Of a DNA stretch of 64,000 nucleotides, positions 32,495-41,430 are shown in pieces. The notes below the pieces were generated by a model that saw only the letters and a list, made by a program, of their open reading frames with translations, had not been told where the DNA came from and did not search any database. Every line of letters starts with the position of its first letter. The stretch's first letter is position 1. A program made the translations under genes and the position numbers. This DNA is from Mogibacterium sp. Lineage in GTDB: Bacteria; Bacillota; Clostridia; Peptostreptococcales; Anaerovoracaceae. The stretch lies in contig JAFRKO010000010.1 of the NCBI GenBank assembly GCA_017431685.1, forward strand, positions 1 through 64,000. The letters are read 5' to 3'.

Positions 32495-33430
32495 TTAAAT
32501 CTGCGCGTGGATGAACTCCGCGATGTCTGTTATAACGTCCTCGCCTATGTGGCGTTCAACGCTGTACTCCTTTGCAGCTTTGAGTATGTCATCGTTGATG
32601 GCTGTGACGAAGCAATGATTCAGTTCCGGATAGAGTTTGTACCCGACATTGTCCCGGCCTTCGAGCTGCTCTTTGAATGCCTTGAAGTCATCGTCTGCCA
32701 GCACCTGGAAATCTCTGCCGCCCTGCATGATAAGCACAGGCTTGCTGCTCTCGTGCAGATAGTCTGCGGCTGTCTTCTGCCCCATATCCTTGAAGTAGTA
32801 GAGCGAAACATTGCCAGCAAACTTCTTCTTTTTCGCTTCCTCATCGCTCAGTTCATAAAGTCCGCTGAATCTATTCGCAAAATACTTGCATTCTAGACCT
32901 GTCACGAATCTGAGAACAGGATTGCCTCCGCCTTTCCGGCTCTGATCAAGCTGTCTGATCACGATATCTTCAAGGCGGTGAGGTGTTCCGGCCATCATTA
33001 CGAGGCCTTTAACATTGCCGCCCTCGGCATCTATCCTCGGCGCGAGCATCGCTCCCATGCTGTGACCGAGGATGAACAGATTGTCGCTGTCGAAGCGTTT
33101 GTCGCTTCTGAGCATCTCGAGCGCCAGTATAGCATCCTCTATTGTCTCCTCGCGGACGGTCATTCCGGATCCGTACTCTTTCACCATCTTCCGCCCGTAC
33201 ACAAAGCTGCGCTTGTCGTATCTGATAGAAGCTATCCCGTGCGCGGCCAGTCCGTCTGCAAGGTCCCTGAACGGCGTCAGCTTAATGACCTTCTCGTCCA
33301 TGTTGCTCGCACCTGAGCCATGCACCATAACAACGGCCGGAGACGGTCCGTATGCGCCGTCCGGGATCGTGATCAGGCCATTAAGCGGAAATTCTGATCC
33401 TTTACCTATTACGACTTTCTCTCTATACAT
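32495..33430 (-). CDS. Alpha/beta hydrolase (esterase/peptidase-like)
   Basis: A 311-aa cytosolic protein. MVHGSGASN is the oxyanion-hole loop, GHSMGA the nucleophile elbow (Ser ~124), and the C-terminal LNHCF histidine completes the triad, with an Asp in the MQGGRDFQV segment. It resembles dienelactone-hydrolase- or S9-like esterases of Firmicutes. The start has GGAGG at ideal spacing. The substrate is unknown. Confidence 0.9.
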   Translation of the reverse strand: MYREKVVIGKGSEFPLNGLITIPDGAYGPSPAVVMVHGSGASNMDEKVIKLTPFRDLADGLAAHGIASIRYDKRSFVYGRKMVKEYGSGMTVREETIEDAILALEMLRSDKRFDSDNLFILGHSMGAMLAPRIDAEGGNVKGLVMMAGTPHRLEDIVIRQLDQSRKGGGNPVLRFVTGLECKYFANRFSGLYELSDEEAKKKKFAGNVSLYYFKDMGQKTAADYLHESSKPVLIMQGGRDFQVLADDDFKAFKEQLEGRDNVGYKLYPELNHCFVTAINDDILKAAKEYSVERHIGEDVITDIAEFIHAQI

Positions 33431-33524
33431 TTGCTGTATCCTCCTGACATAGTCGAAATCATTCAGTTTGCGTGCCGCCAGCTGTTGTATTCTTTGATAC
33501 CTTTATGAGTTTTATTCATAGGTA

Positions 33525-34190
33525 TTACACGTATACAGTGCTGAGGACAATCAGAAGAAGTCCGACAAAGTATGTGAGGCTGTTGAGCCTGATCAGCCAT
33601 TTGTTGTCGTTGAAAATGAATCTGTACACATTCAGGTCTATATCCGAGATCATGAACAGGAAAGATCCGAGGCCAAGCATCGCATAATTAGTGTCCGGCA
33701 GCATTATCATAAGAGCAAGTCCTGTGATGCCGTGCATAAATATCGATGACAGATAGAATATCATTGGCCAGCGCATCTTGCCCATTTTGATTTTTTGAGG
33801 CCATCGTCCGCTGGCAAATATCACCACTGCAAGCATCAGTCCGGCCACCACATAGGTCCAGGCAAAATCGTTGAACCAGTAGCCCTTGTCTATAAGTACC
33901 GCCTGCTCGTACAGTATGAAGCAGATGTTTCCTGCGAGAAAGAAATCCCCTCCCCGGTTGAAGTCGAACACGAGGAATATGTCTCCCAGCCAGGCGAGTA
34001 TAAGGGCTGCCAGTAGCAGAGTCTGGTAACTCGCAAACTCATACTTGTCCAGGAATGTTACAAAGGCCAGCGACAAATACATTGTGGCCATGAAGTACTT
34101 GTTGATAGCCCTGTGCTTGATGTTGCCCGACGTTCTGGTCTTGAAGTAACAGCATAGAGCGATCAGATAAATAGCTATAAATATAATCAT
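33525..34190 (-). CDS. YhhN/TMEM86-family lysoplasmalogenase-like membrane protein
   Basis: A 221-aa protein with about eight transmembrane segments and the two conserved Asp motifs of the family, LAWLGDIFLV and LFMISDID. YhhN/TMEM86 proteins cleave the vinyl-ether bond of lysoplasmalogens. It is part of a tight cluster with a 2Fe-2S/FAD reductase, a CrtI-type desaturase and a lipid kinase, so a lipid-remodelling role is supported by context. The start has GAGG close upstream. Confidence 0.85.
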   Translation of the reverse strand: MIIFIAIYLIALCCYFKTRTSGNIKHRAINKYFMATMYLSLAFVTFLDKYEFASYQTLLLAALILAWLGDIFLVFDFNRGGDFFLAGNICFILYEQAVLIDKGYWFNDFAWTYVVAGLMLAVVIFASGRWPQKIKMGKMRWPMIFYLSSIFMHGITGLALMIMLPDTNYAMLGLGSFLFMISDIDLNVYRFIFNDNKWLIRLNSLTYFVGLLLIVLSTVYV

Positions 34191-34224
34191 TTTCCTCTTC
34201 CCCTGCTAAAACCGCTAAAAACTT

Positions 34225-35379
34225 CTAAGGATTCATTATCGGAATGTCTATCTCCATGTCTGACTCCGGATAAGTGGAGCATGGATGGATGTAATTGAAC
34301 TTTTTGTCTGCTGATCTGCGGAAATCATCTTTTAAGTCGATAAAATATTCTCCGTTAACTACTCTGCTGTGGCAGAATCCGCAGGATCCGTTACGGCATC
34401 TGACGACTGCAGGAATCCCGGCACGCTCGAGAGCTGTGATCAGTGTCTCATTGTTAGGCGCTTCAAGCTCATAAACAGCGTCGCGGATGTGAACAATCAG
34501 CCTGAACACCTTGATTTCATCGACTTTTCTGTCTCCCACGGAATTTCTCTCCTGCCGAATCCTGGAATAGTCAAATCCAAGAGTTTCCAGCTCTCCGCTT
34601 ACAAATCTGTACATTGCGTCAGGGCCGCACATGAATACACTGGTGTCGCCGTCTATGTATTTTTTCAGAAGATCCGCGGTTATAAAACCGTGCATGTATC
34701 CCTCAGCTTCCTCTTCGGAGAGCACAACTGCCGCGTCTACTCCCTCTCCCCTGAATTCCTCAGGATCAAACGGAATGTGGGCTCTTGTTCTGGCTCCGTA
34801 AATCAGCGTAATTCTGAAATCCTCGCTTCCCTCGCGGATAGCTTTCATCATCGAAAGGAACGGTGTAACGCCGCTTCCTCCTGCTATTGCGAGGATGTGG
34901 TTCCTGTCGCGTATGCTGTCATGGTGGAAGTCTCCTGACGGCTCTCCAAGCCACAGCCCAGTGCCTACAGGAGCTTCGTCTATCAGGAATGTTGAGAATA
35001 TCCCCTTTCTCTGCACCATTATCTCCAGCTTTCCCGCCAGAGCCTCTTTTGGTGAAGAGATGATTGAATACGGACGGCTCAGGAATGAGTCGCCGGCCCT
35101 GCAGCTCAGAGTAATGAACTGTCCGGCTCTGAAATACGGGAACTCTCCGCTGTCTGCAGGCTCCATAACTATCTTCACGCAGTCGGCGCTGCATGGTGCC
35201 TTTTCTGCTATCACGGCCTTTACGAAGCCCGGATGCAGCGCCTTTGCCAGACGGTTTACTCCATATTCGTAAACCAGAGGAGTAGCAGGCGCTTCGTCTA
35301 TAAGCTGACGGCGCTTTGCCGTCATTTCCATTGCGAGCTTTATGTCTTCGCCTGGAACATTACTTCTTTTGAAAGCCAT
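34225..35379 (-). CDS. FAD/NAD(P) oxidoreductase with C-terminal 2Fe-2S ferredoxin domain
   Basis: A 384-aa protein of the ferredoxin-NADP reductase/phthalate-dioxygenase-reductase type. RPYSIIS is the FAD-binding motif, GGSGVTPFLSM the NAD(P) motif, and MCGPDAMY the C-terminal FNR motif. The ferredoxin end has CRNGSCGFC plus a distal Cys near HPCST. It probably carries electrons from NAD(P)H to the neighbouring FAD desaturase-like enzyme (35381-36913), with which it is almost contiguous. The start has GGAGG nine bases upstream. Confidence 0.9.
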   Translation of the reverse strand: MAFKRSNVPGEDIKLAMEMTAKRRQLIDEAPATPLVYEYGVNRLAKALHPGFVKAVIAEKAPCSADCVKIVMEPADSGEFPYFRAGQFITLSCRAGDSFLSRPYSIISSPKEALAGKLEIMVQRKGIFSTFLIDEAPVGTGLWLGEPSGDFHHDSIRDRNHILAIAGGSGVTPFLSMMKAIREGSEDFRITLIYGARTRAHIPFDPEEFRGEGVDAAVVLSEEEAEGYMHGFITADLLKKYIDGDTSVFMCGPDAMYRFVSGELETLGFDYSRIRQERNSVGDRKVDEIKVFRLIVHIRDAVYELEAPNNETLITALERAGIPAVVRCRNGSCGFCHSRVVNGEYFIDLKDDFRRSADKKFNYIHPCSTYPESDMEIDIPIMNP

Positions 35380-35380
35380 A

Positions 35381-36913
35381 TTACCTGCCCTCCTTTTCCA
35401 TGTCTCTCAGGGTTCGGCCGGCTTCATTCACACCGGATTTGTAGCTGCTGGGGAAGCCGAGCAGTCTCTCTCCGTAGCCTCCGCCTATCCTGAGGCCCGG
35501 TACAAATCTGTCCTCTTCTACCATCTGTATCCTGTTCATCAGGCCATCATAGTACTGTGATTCGTAACCATAGACCGTTCCCTGCGGATGTCCGCAGTAT
35601 CTGGCATATGTTTCAGGGGTGGCAATAGCGATCTCTTCTATGTAATCGTGTATATTGGTACCGGTCGCTTTCTCGAACCTCTCGATCATGTTCGCAGCAA
35701 CCTTGTTTTTGATCCTGAAATAATCTTCTTTCTCTACGGAACTCCATGCGTCATCAGTGAACAGCGTAGTCATGTAAATGATGCAGGTCCCCTCAGGGGA
35801 ACAGTCAGGATCCGCATTGTTCAGACAGACCGTAGCCTGTGCAGCTGTATTTCCGATCGTCTTCATTGACTCATACTGCTTCACGTTGTCAGTGGTATCG
35901 TATACGAAGTAGTTGTGGTCTTTCAGTCCAAGCTCTTCCGCGGACCTGCTGATTCCCAGAAACACTGTGAATCCCCTTCCCGCGAGCTTTCTGAAGTTGG
36001 TAAGCTTCAGGGCCCTTTCAGGTACAGCTTCGCTGTCCAGGAGCTTTCCGTATACGATATGCGGAGAGCAGTTGGCGATAACATGCCTGCTTTCTATTTC
36101 TCTGCCGTCCCTGAGCCTGACACCGCAGACATGGCCTTCTTCGTCAGTAAGTATCTTAACGACCTCGCTGTTGAACCATATGTCTCCGCCAAGCTCGTGT
36201 ATGCGCTCCTCGAACGCCAGCGAGAGCTCGTGTGAACGGTACTTAGGTATTGTCGCTCCTTTTGAAAAGTAGCTGTAAATCATGTTGGCGTAGTGCAGAA
36301 AGCTCAGATTGTTTCCGTCAGCGCCAAGATAGCACCAGTATGTGTTGAGGTTGTCGACTATCTCCTTCGGATAGCCAAGCGCTTCGAATGCTTCGTTGAC
36401 CGAGTACGAACCGCAGGCGAGGTAATCAGGATATTTCTCCATCATCACCTTCGGATCAGGTCTGCCCTTCGTTTCGCCGATATAGCCCATCGCATCCCTT
36501 ATCTGCTGACACAGCGCGAAGAACTCGTTTATATATTTCTCACCGTCCGGATGTATTTGATTATTGGCCTTCGCAAAGGCTTCCCAGCCGAAAGGCATAA
36601 CATAATCATAACCCTCCGCCTCTGAGATCAGATGATATGCATCCTTAAGCTGTATCCATTCGATTTTGTCCGCTACGCCAAGCTGCTCAAAGAGGATGCG
36701 CGTGCTTCCCGGTTCTTCAGGCATGCCTATGCCGTTGAATTCGTGAAGCGATGCTTCGAATTCAAATCTTCCGCGCACAAAGCTCGTGGCAAAACCGCCC
36801 GGTATGTTGTGCTTCTCGCACACCAGGCATGTCTTTCCCGCATTGAGAATGCGACAGGCAGCACCGAGTCCGCCGTTTCCTGCTCCTATTACAATTACAT
36901 CATACTTATCCAT
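35381..36913 (-). CDS. CrtI/phytoene-desaturase-like FAD oxidoreductase
   Basis: A 510-aa cytosolic or membrane-associated FAD enzyme. The N-terminal dinucleotide motif is G10-AGNGG at 10-15, and the CEKHNIPGG and C-terminal RIGGGYGERL segments match the CrtI/carotenoid-isomerase/retinol-saturase superfamily. Such enzymes desaturate, saturate or isomerise polyene or lipid chains. No carotenoid synthesis genes are nearby; the immediate partners are a 2Fe-2S reductase and lipid genes, so a fatty-acid or polyprenyl substrate is plausible. Confidence 0.86.
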   Translation of the reverse strand: MDKYDVIVIGAGNGGLGAACRILNAGKTCLVCEKHNIPGGFATSFVRGRFEFEASLHEFNGIGMPEEPGSTRILFEQLGVADKIEWIQLKDAYHLISEAEGYDYVMPFGWEAFAKANNQIHPDGEKYINEFFALCQQIRDAMGYIGETKGRPDPKVMMEKYPDYLACGSYSVNEAFEALGYPKEIVDNLNTYWCYLGADGNNLSFLHYANMIYSYFSKGATIPKYRSHELSLAFEERIHELGGDIWFNSEVVKILTDEEGHVCGVRLRDGREIESRHVIANCSPHIVYGKLLDSEAVPERALKLTNFRKLAGRGFTVFLGISRSAEELGLKDHNYFVYDTTDNVKQYESMKTIGNTAAQATVCLNNADPDCSPEGTCIIYMTTLFTDDAWSSVEKEDYFRIKNKVAANMIERFEKATGTNIHDYIEEIAIATPETYARYCGHPQGTVYGYESQYYDGLMNRIQMVEEDRFVPGLRIGGGYGERLLGFPSSYKSGVNEAGRTLRDMEKEGR

Positions 36914-36925
36914 CGCATGTCCCCG

Positions 36926-37777
36926 CTATACACCGGTCTCGACTGTGTAGGTCAGCACATTTTCTATGACATCGCCGTCTATCTGAAGAGCGCATGGCTG
37001 ATCGAACGATACCGTCACCTTTTTACCCGTCTGTACCGTTACCCAGTCTTTTTTCAGGACGTGCTCGCCTTTGTTGAGCGACGGGAATCTCATCAGCGTC
37101 ACCAGTCTGTTTTTCTTATATAGTGTGACAACTGATACAGTACCTTCCTCATTGAAGCGGTCCTGTGCAGGAGCTACCATCATGCCTCCGCCGTAGAAGC
37201 GGCCTTTCATAGTTGAAGCCATCCAGACATTCTCGAATTTGCTCACCTTTCCGTCCACTTCCACAGTCGCTTTCTTGAGCTTATAGCTGCCCAGCAGTAG
37301 CCTTATGGCTATCTTCGAATAGCTGACAGGTTTGTCAGAAGTGGCTCTCTGTATGTCACCTATCCTGCAGGTCTCACCGTCAATACCGTATCCGATACCG
37401 TTCACGAATCTCCTCTGTATACCATTGACCGTAACCAGCGGCAGGTTCTTAAGGAACGGTCTGAGGTCGATTTTTCCGTTTACAGCGTATTTTTCGTTAT
37501 CGCGGTAAAAGTCATTGCCGCTGCCGCATTTGACGTAATAAACCGGATTTTTGAACTCGTAGCCGTATACATCGTTAGCGAATCTGTTCATTGTGCCGTC
37601 TCCGCCTGTCAGGATGACTTCGTCATCTCCGCCCAGTCCATCGAAGAAATCTTTCATGTCCCTGATGTCTAGCAGACTTTTGAACTCGCATTCAGTATTG
37701 TTTTCTGCGGCCCACTGCCTGGCATCCTGCTCTCCTTTAGAGTTGTTGGCCAATGGATTGTAAAGCAGATATGTCAT
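36926..37777 (-). CDS. Diacylglycerol/lipid kinase-type protein
   Basis: A 283-aa protein with the DAGK catalytic signature: LYNPLANNSKG at the start and GGDGTMNRFAN. It lacks membrane anchors. The family phosphorylates diacylglycerol, sphingoid bases or similar lipids. It is the first gene of the four-gene lipid-related cluster and starts with GAGG just upstream. The substrate is inferred. Confidence 0.9.
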   Translation of the reverse strand: MTYLLYNPLANNSKGEQDARQWAAENNTECEFKSLLDIRDMKDFFDGLGGDDEVILTGGDGTMNRFANDVYGYEFKNPVYYVKCGSGNDFYRDNEKYAVNGKIDLRPFLKNLPLVTVNGIQRRFVNGIGYGIDGETCRIGDIQRATSDKPVSYSKIAIRLLLGSYKLKKATVEVDGKVSKFENVWMASTMKGRFYGGGMMVAPAQDRFNEEGTVSVVTLYKKNRLVTLMRFPSLNKGEHVLKKDWVTVQTGKKVTVSFDQPCALQIDGDVIENVLTYTVETGV

Positions 37778-37852
37778 GGTCCTCTACCCCCTTTTTTTTT
37801 AAGTACTTGTACCTTTGTTAACCATTGTATCACATGCGCATATATGCGGAAT

Positions 37853-37883
37853 AAAAAAAACCTCTGACCGAAACGATCAGAGG
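37853..37883 (-). terminator. Intrinsic terminator after the aminopeptidase gene
   Basis: CCTCTGA (37861-37867) pairs with TCAGAGG (37877-37883), followed on the minus strand by eight U residues. Confidence 0.92.
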
Positions 37884-37899
37884 ATCTGTGATTCTTATA

Positions 37900-39132
37900 C
37901 TAGAATGCGAAGTTGCCGTTTACAAATACCGGTATCTCCTTGCCGTCATGAGTGATTCCGGTGATCTCGAGATCTTCGGAACCGATCATAAAGTCAACAT
38001 GTGTCATCGAAGTGTTTGCGCCAAGTGCTTTGAGCTCATCCTTTGTCATGTTCTCTGAACCTTTTATCAGCGGATAAGCCTCACCGAATGCGAAGTGACA
38101 CGATGCGTTCTCATCGAAGAGCGTGTTGAAGAACAGCACGCCGCTGTTAGATATAGGCGAATCGTACGGAACGAGTGCTACCTCTCCAAAGTACGAAGCG
38201 CCTTCGTCCACTGTGATAGCGTCCCTGAGGATATCTTCGCCCTTGTCTGCGTGCGCCTCAACGATCTTTCCGTTCTCGACCCTGAACACGATACCCTCGA
38301 TAACTGTTCCGTTGTGGCTGAGCGGTTTTGTGGATACGATGGTGCCGTTCATGCTGTTTCTGTCAGGCAGTGTAAACACCTCTTCTGTCGGGATGTTAGG
38401 CGAGAATATGACGCCCGTACCTGACTTCTCCGAACCGCCTTCCCAGTAGTGGCCTTCCGGAAGATCTACCGTAACGTTTGTGCCTGCTGAGTTTTTATAT
38501 CTCAGTGTTTTGAAGTTGTATCCATTCAGGATGTCGACGTGATTCTTGAGCTCATCGATGTGATTCTGCCAGTTCTGTATAGCGTCTCCGCCGTCTACTC
38601 TGCAGCATGCGAGGATCTCCTTCCACATCCTTAAGTCCGCTTCCTCTTCATTGAGATCAGGGAAAACAAGGCGCGACCATGCCTTTGACGGCACTGAGCA
38701 TACACACCATGGGCAGGCACTGCTCATCATTTTGCTGCGATAATACTCGAGCGCCTTTCCGCTGCTTATCTGAGCCCTTCTGATGCGGTCAGGATCTACT
38801 CCCTTCAGGCTCTCAGGATCTTCCGCATAGATAGTGAGGAATGCACATCCCTCATCTATGAGACTATTTGAGCGGTCTACGATCCACTGGTCTACGCTGT
38901 CGAACACCTCATCCGCTGCTTTCAGATACTTCATGCGGGTAAGCTCATCATCGGTCCAGCGGAGCAGTACTTCCTTGCATCCTGCTTCATACGCAGCTTC
39001 AGCGCAAAGCCTTGCAAAGTCTGCACATTCTATCTCACTTGTTATCGACAATCTCTGTCCCTTCTGTATATTGACGCCAGATCTGACGACCAGTTCTGCG
39101 TAATCTCTTTTTAATTTTTCCAGATCTGCCAT
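37900..39132 (-). CDS. M29-family aminopeptidase (AmpS-like)
   Basis: A 410-aa zinc or cobalt aminopeptidase of family M29. The metal ligands and surrounding segments are readable: VVRSGVNIQKGQRL start, EGHYWEGGSEKSGTG, ANTSMTHVDFMIGS and the DLEITGI C-terminus, matching AmpS/AmpT-like enzymes that remove N-terminal residues from peptides. Cytosolic. The start has AAAGGAG upstream. It has its own terminator and is monocistronic. Confidence 0.9.
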   Translation of the reverse strand: MADLEKLKRDYAELVVRSGVNIQKGQRLSITSEIECADFARLCAEAAYEAGCKEVLLRWTDDELTRMKYLKAADEVFDSVDQWIVDRSNSLIDEGCAFLTIYAEDPESLKGVDPDRIRRAQISSGKALEYYRSKMMSSACPWCVCSVPSKAWSRLVFPDLNEEEADLRMWKEILACCRVDGGDAIQNWQNHIDELKNHVDILNGYNFKTLRYKNSAGTNVTVDLPEGHYWEGGSEKSGTGVIFSPNIPTEEVFTLPDRNSMNGTIVSTKPLSHNGTVIEGIVFRVENGKIVEAHADKGEDILRDAITVDEGASYFGEVALVPYDSPISNSGVLFFNTLFDENASCHFAFGEAYPLIKGSENMTKDELKALGANTSMTHVDFMIGSEDLEITGITHDGKEIPVFVNGNFAF

Positions 39133-39172
39133 TCTGTAATGACTCCTTTCAAAAATTTTTATTGATTAGCAT

Positions 39173-39204
39173 AAAAAGCGTCCCCGGTTCAGGTAACCGG
39201 AGAC
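39173..39204 (-). terminator. Intrinsic terminator after the 39250-39627 gene
   Basis: GTCCCCGGTT (39180-39189) pairs with AACCGGAGAC (39195-39204) with one mismatch, then a minus-strand U5. Confidence 0.88.
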
Positions 39205-39249
39205 CCTCAGCTAATCCGGATTGTATGATATACTAACCGGGTTATAGTG

Positions 39250-39627
39250 TCAATCCCATGACTCCGGCTTGAATCTGCGGTCTTTCATATCCTCGATATA
39301 TTTCTTGTATGCCTGGGTATCTGTGATTCTGGTTCTGTTATTCAGAGCCTCCTCGAGAGCTGCAAGCTTGCCAGGGTCATATCTGTCGCCCATACGCCAC
39401 TGATATGAATGCGGATATGCATCGTCTTTATCAAGCACGGTAGGATCCCTGAGAATCATCCTTTCATAGTCATAATAAAGCAGCTCATAATCTGCGTTCG
39501 GATCATCAGCCTTCTCTGCTCCCTCTTCAGTCTTTCTGAATTCATTGACACCCGGGCTTATATAGCTGGCGTCCATAACTATCGTATATTCAAAATCTTT
39601 TTCATTAAAAGTCTTTTTCTTATCCAT
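39250..39627 (-). CDS. Hypothetical acidic protein
   Basis: A 125-aa protein without transmembrane segments, signal peptide or a family I recognise. It is acidic and helix-rich, with a central ELLYYDYERMILRD block and a C-terminal RITDTQAYKKYIEDMK helix. ATG 39627 is chosen for GAGG nine bases upstream, three codons after a weaker ATG. It lies 63 nt after the YcxB-like gene on the same strand and is closed by its own terminator. Confidence 0.65.
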   Translation of the reverse strand: MDKKKTFNEKDFEYTIVMDASYISPGVNEFRKTEEGAEKADDPNADYELLYYDYERMILRDPTVLDKDDAYPHSYQWRMGDRYDPGKLAALEEALNNRTRITDTQAYKKYIEDMKDRRFKPESWD

Positions 39628-39690
39628 CTTCAACAACCTCTTTTATCTATATTCAAAACGTGCTTTCTGCACCTTACCATTCCCTGTTTC

Positions 39691-40224
39691 TTATCTGACC
39701 ACTTTTACATCGATATTGTTGCTTTTGATGTATTCCATGATCTCTTTTCTGTAATCATTCGTCACAGAGAGGACGATACCGCTCAGATCCTTCGAAAAGA
39801 AGCATGTGGATTCAACGAACGATCTTACGAATGCCACATTATCCCATGCAAGTCTTACTGCCTGAGCTCCGGTCTTCTCGATTTCAACTCCGTTCTCATC
39901 GAGCGTAACTACTGACGGACGGTCATCTTCGAGGTAACCATCGACCATCTTTTTCATCCTGAGAAGGATAGCAATCGTTGCGACCGATGCTACTCCGGCA
40001 AACACAGCTGTCAGGATCTTCATAGCGTTAAATGAGCCGGTGATACCGCCGTATATGCTCATGAGACAAATAAGCACCATTGCTGCTGTCAGGAATATAT
40101 ATCTGGTAAAATTATCCTTCAGCTTATCCTCAGGTCTATACAGAAGCTGCCTGTACTGGGTAAGAACATTCACAACTTCTTTATAAAACTGTCTGGTTCC
40201 TTTTTCCTTTATCTCAATAGTCAT
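39691..40224 (-). CDS. YcxB-like membrane protein
   Basis: A 177-aa protein with two central transmembrane helices (~44-90, YIFLTAAMVLICLMSIYGG and MKILTAVFAGVASVATIAIL). The soluble C-terminal domain has alternating strands (VVTLDENGVEIEKTGAQAVRLAW) typical of YcxB-like Firmicutes proteins. No catalytic motif. The start has GGAGGG. Function unknown. Confidence 0.72.
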   Translation of the reverse strand: MTIEIKEKGTRQFYKEVVNVLTQYRQLLYRPEDKLKDNFTRYIFLTAAMVLICLMSIYGGITGSFNAMKILTAVFAGVASVATIAILLRMKKMVDGYLEDDRPSVVTLDENGVEIEKTGAQAVRLAWDNVAFVRSFVESTCFFSKDLSGIVLSVTNDYRKEIMEYIKSNNIDVKVVR

Positions 40225-40391
40225 TCTTTATACCCTCCGCTCACTGACAGTGCTGTCCGGTCAGCAAAAATGCAATTTGCTCAGAGTCAAATAATAACAC
40301 TTTTTGCGTGCGATTTATCCATCCCTTACAGATTATTATTATACTCCATACCGCAGTTTTGTTTGCGTTCGATTAGTGAATTTGCAGCTCG

Positions 40392-40928
40392 TCACCGGAT
40401 CCATTTATCAGTGATGGTCGGTTCTTCATAACCCCAGTCTTCGGGAACTGCGTGAACCACCAGGTCGAATCCGTTTTTCTCGAGGACCCGCGCCGAAGCC
40501 CGGTTTTCTATCATCGTGCTCGCTGTTATGATCTCGATATCGGTCTCATTATAGAGATAGTCGATCATCATACTCAGTGCCTTCGAAGCAACCCCCTGCC
40601 CCCAGGAACGTTCAAGCAGTCTGTACCCGACGCTTATCTTATGGATCTCATCTCTGAACCCGTACATTTCAGCAATGCCGCAGAAGTTACCATTATCTTT
40701 CAGGTATATTCCCAGGATTATAGATTCGCGGAAGCACTCGTCATAAAGATGATCGATCACATACTCTATGCTGTCATATTTCTTTTCAAAGAGAAACGTC
40801 GGAAGAAATCTGTAGACTGCCCCACTTTCTGTAAGTTCGCGCAGTGAATCAGCATCATCCCTGGTGATTCCATGGAGTACGATGCTGTCTCCCTCTATGT
40901 ACGGTATCTCTGAGAAGAGTTTTTTCAT
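40392..40928 (-). CDS. GNAT-family acetyltransferase (RimJ/RimL type)
   Basis: A 178-aa protein of the RimJ/RimL branch: SVGYRLLERSWGQGVASKALSM contains the acetyl-CoA loop (WGQGVA), and the C-terminal MIENRASARVLEKNGF matches family members acting on N-terminal or small-molecule amines. The start lacks a clear Shine-Dalgarno. It stands alone between a YcxB-like gene and a phosphodiesterase. Confidence 0.88.
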   Translation of the reverse strand: MKKLFSEIPYIEGDSIVLHGITRDDADSLRELTESGAVYRFLPTFLFEKKYDSIEYVIDHLYDECFRESIILGIYLKDNGNFCGIAEMYGFRDEIHKISVGYRLLERSWGQGVASKALSMMIDYLYNETDIEIITASTMIENRASARVLEKNGFDLVVHAVPEDWGYEEPTITDKWIR

Positions 40929-40937
40929 TGTTTGCTG

Positions 40938-41408
40938 TCAGATAGTTCTTAACTCTGCGCTGAATGTTCCGTTTTCGATGTTAAGTATTGCGTAGCCCGG
41001 ATAATAGCCGTAGCCGACAGTGCCCGGGTTCAGCAGCGTAATGCCATCTTTTTCGGCAAGGTACTGGTAATGCGTATGTCCGAAAAGAGCGATATCCGCG
41101 CCGGCTTCTTTAGCCTGATAAATCAGAGTCCTGAAATCATCCTCATATTTCACGTTGGACAGATGACCATGTGTAGCGAAAATGATGACACCCTCTACGT
41201 TGCATAAGATCAGTCTTTGCAGATCAGAGTTAAAGTCACAGTTCCCCCTTACCGAGTAGATCGGGAGATCCGGGAAGTGTTCTTCAAGCCTTATGACGTC
41301 CCGTTCACCGTCTCCCAGAAAGAAGCAGATGTCCGGTTTCTCAAGCTTTATCACACTTATCATATGGCCGACAAGGCCGTGTGAGTCAGAAAATACACAT
41401 GCTTTCAT
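40938..41408 (-). CDS. YfcE-type metallophosphoesterase
   Basis: A 156-aa calcineurin-fold phosphodiesterase. Metal-binding motifs SDSHG (D8, H10), GDGERD, GNCD, HGH and GHTH all lie in order. YfcE/MJ0936-like enzymes hydrolyse phosphodiesters and are Mn-dependent; the physiological substrate is open. ATG 41408 is chosen for AAGGAT nine bases upstream, discarding a leader extension. It lies just downstream of a Cof-type phosphatase gene. Confidence 0.92.
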   Translation of the reverse strand: MKACVFSDSHGLVGHMISVIKLEKPDICFFLGDGERDVIRLEEHFPDLPIYSVRGNCDFNSDLQRLILCNVEGVIIFATHGHLSNVKYEDDFRTLIYQAKEAGADIALFGHTHYQYLAEKDGITLLNPGTVGYGYYPGYAILNIENGTFSAELRTI

Positions 41409-41430
41409 AAATTGCAGATCCTTTGATTTA

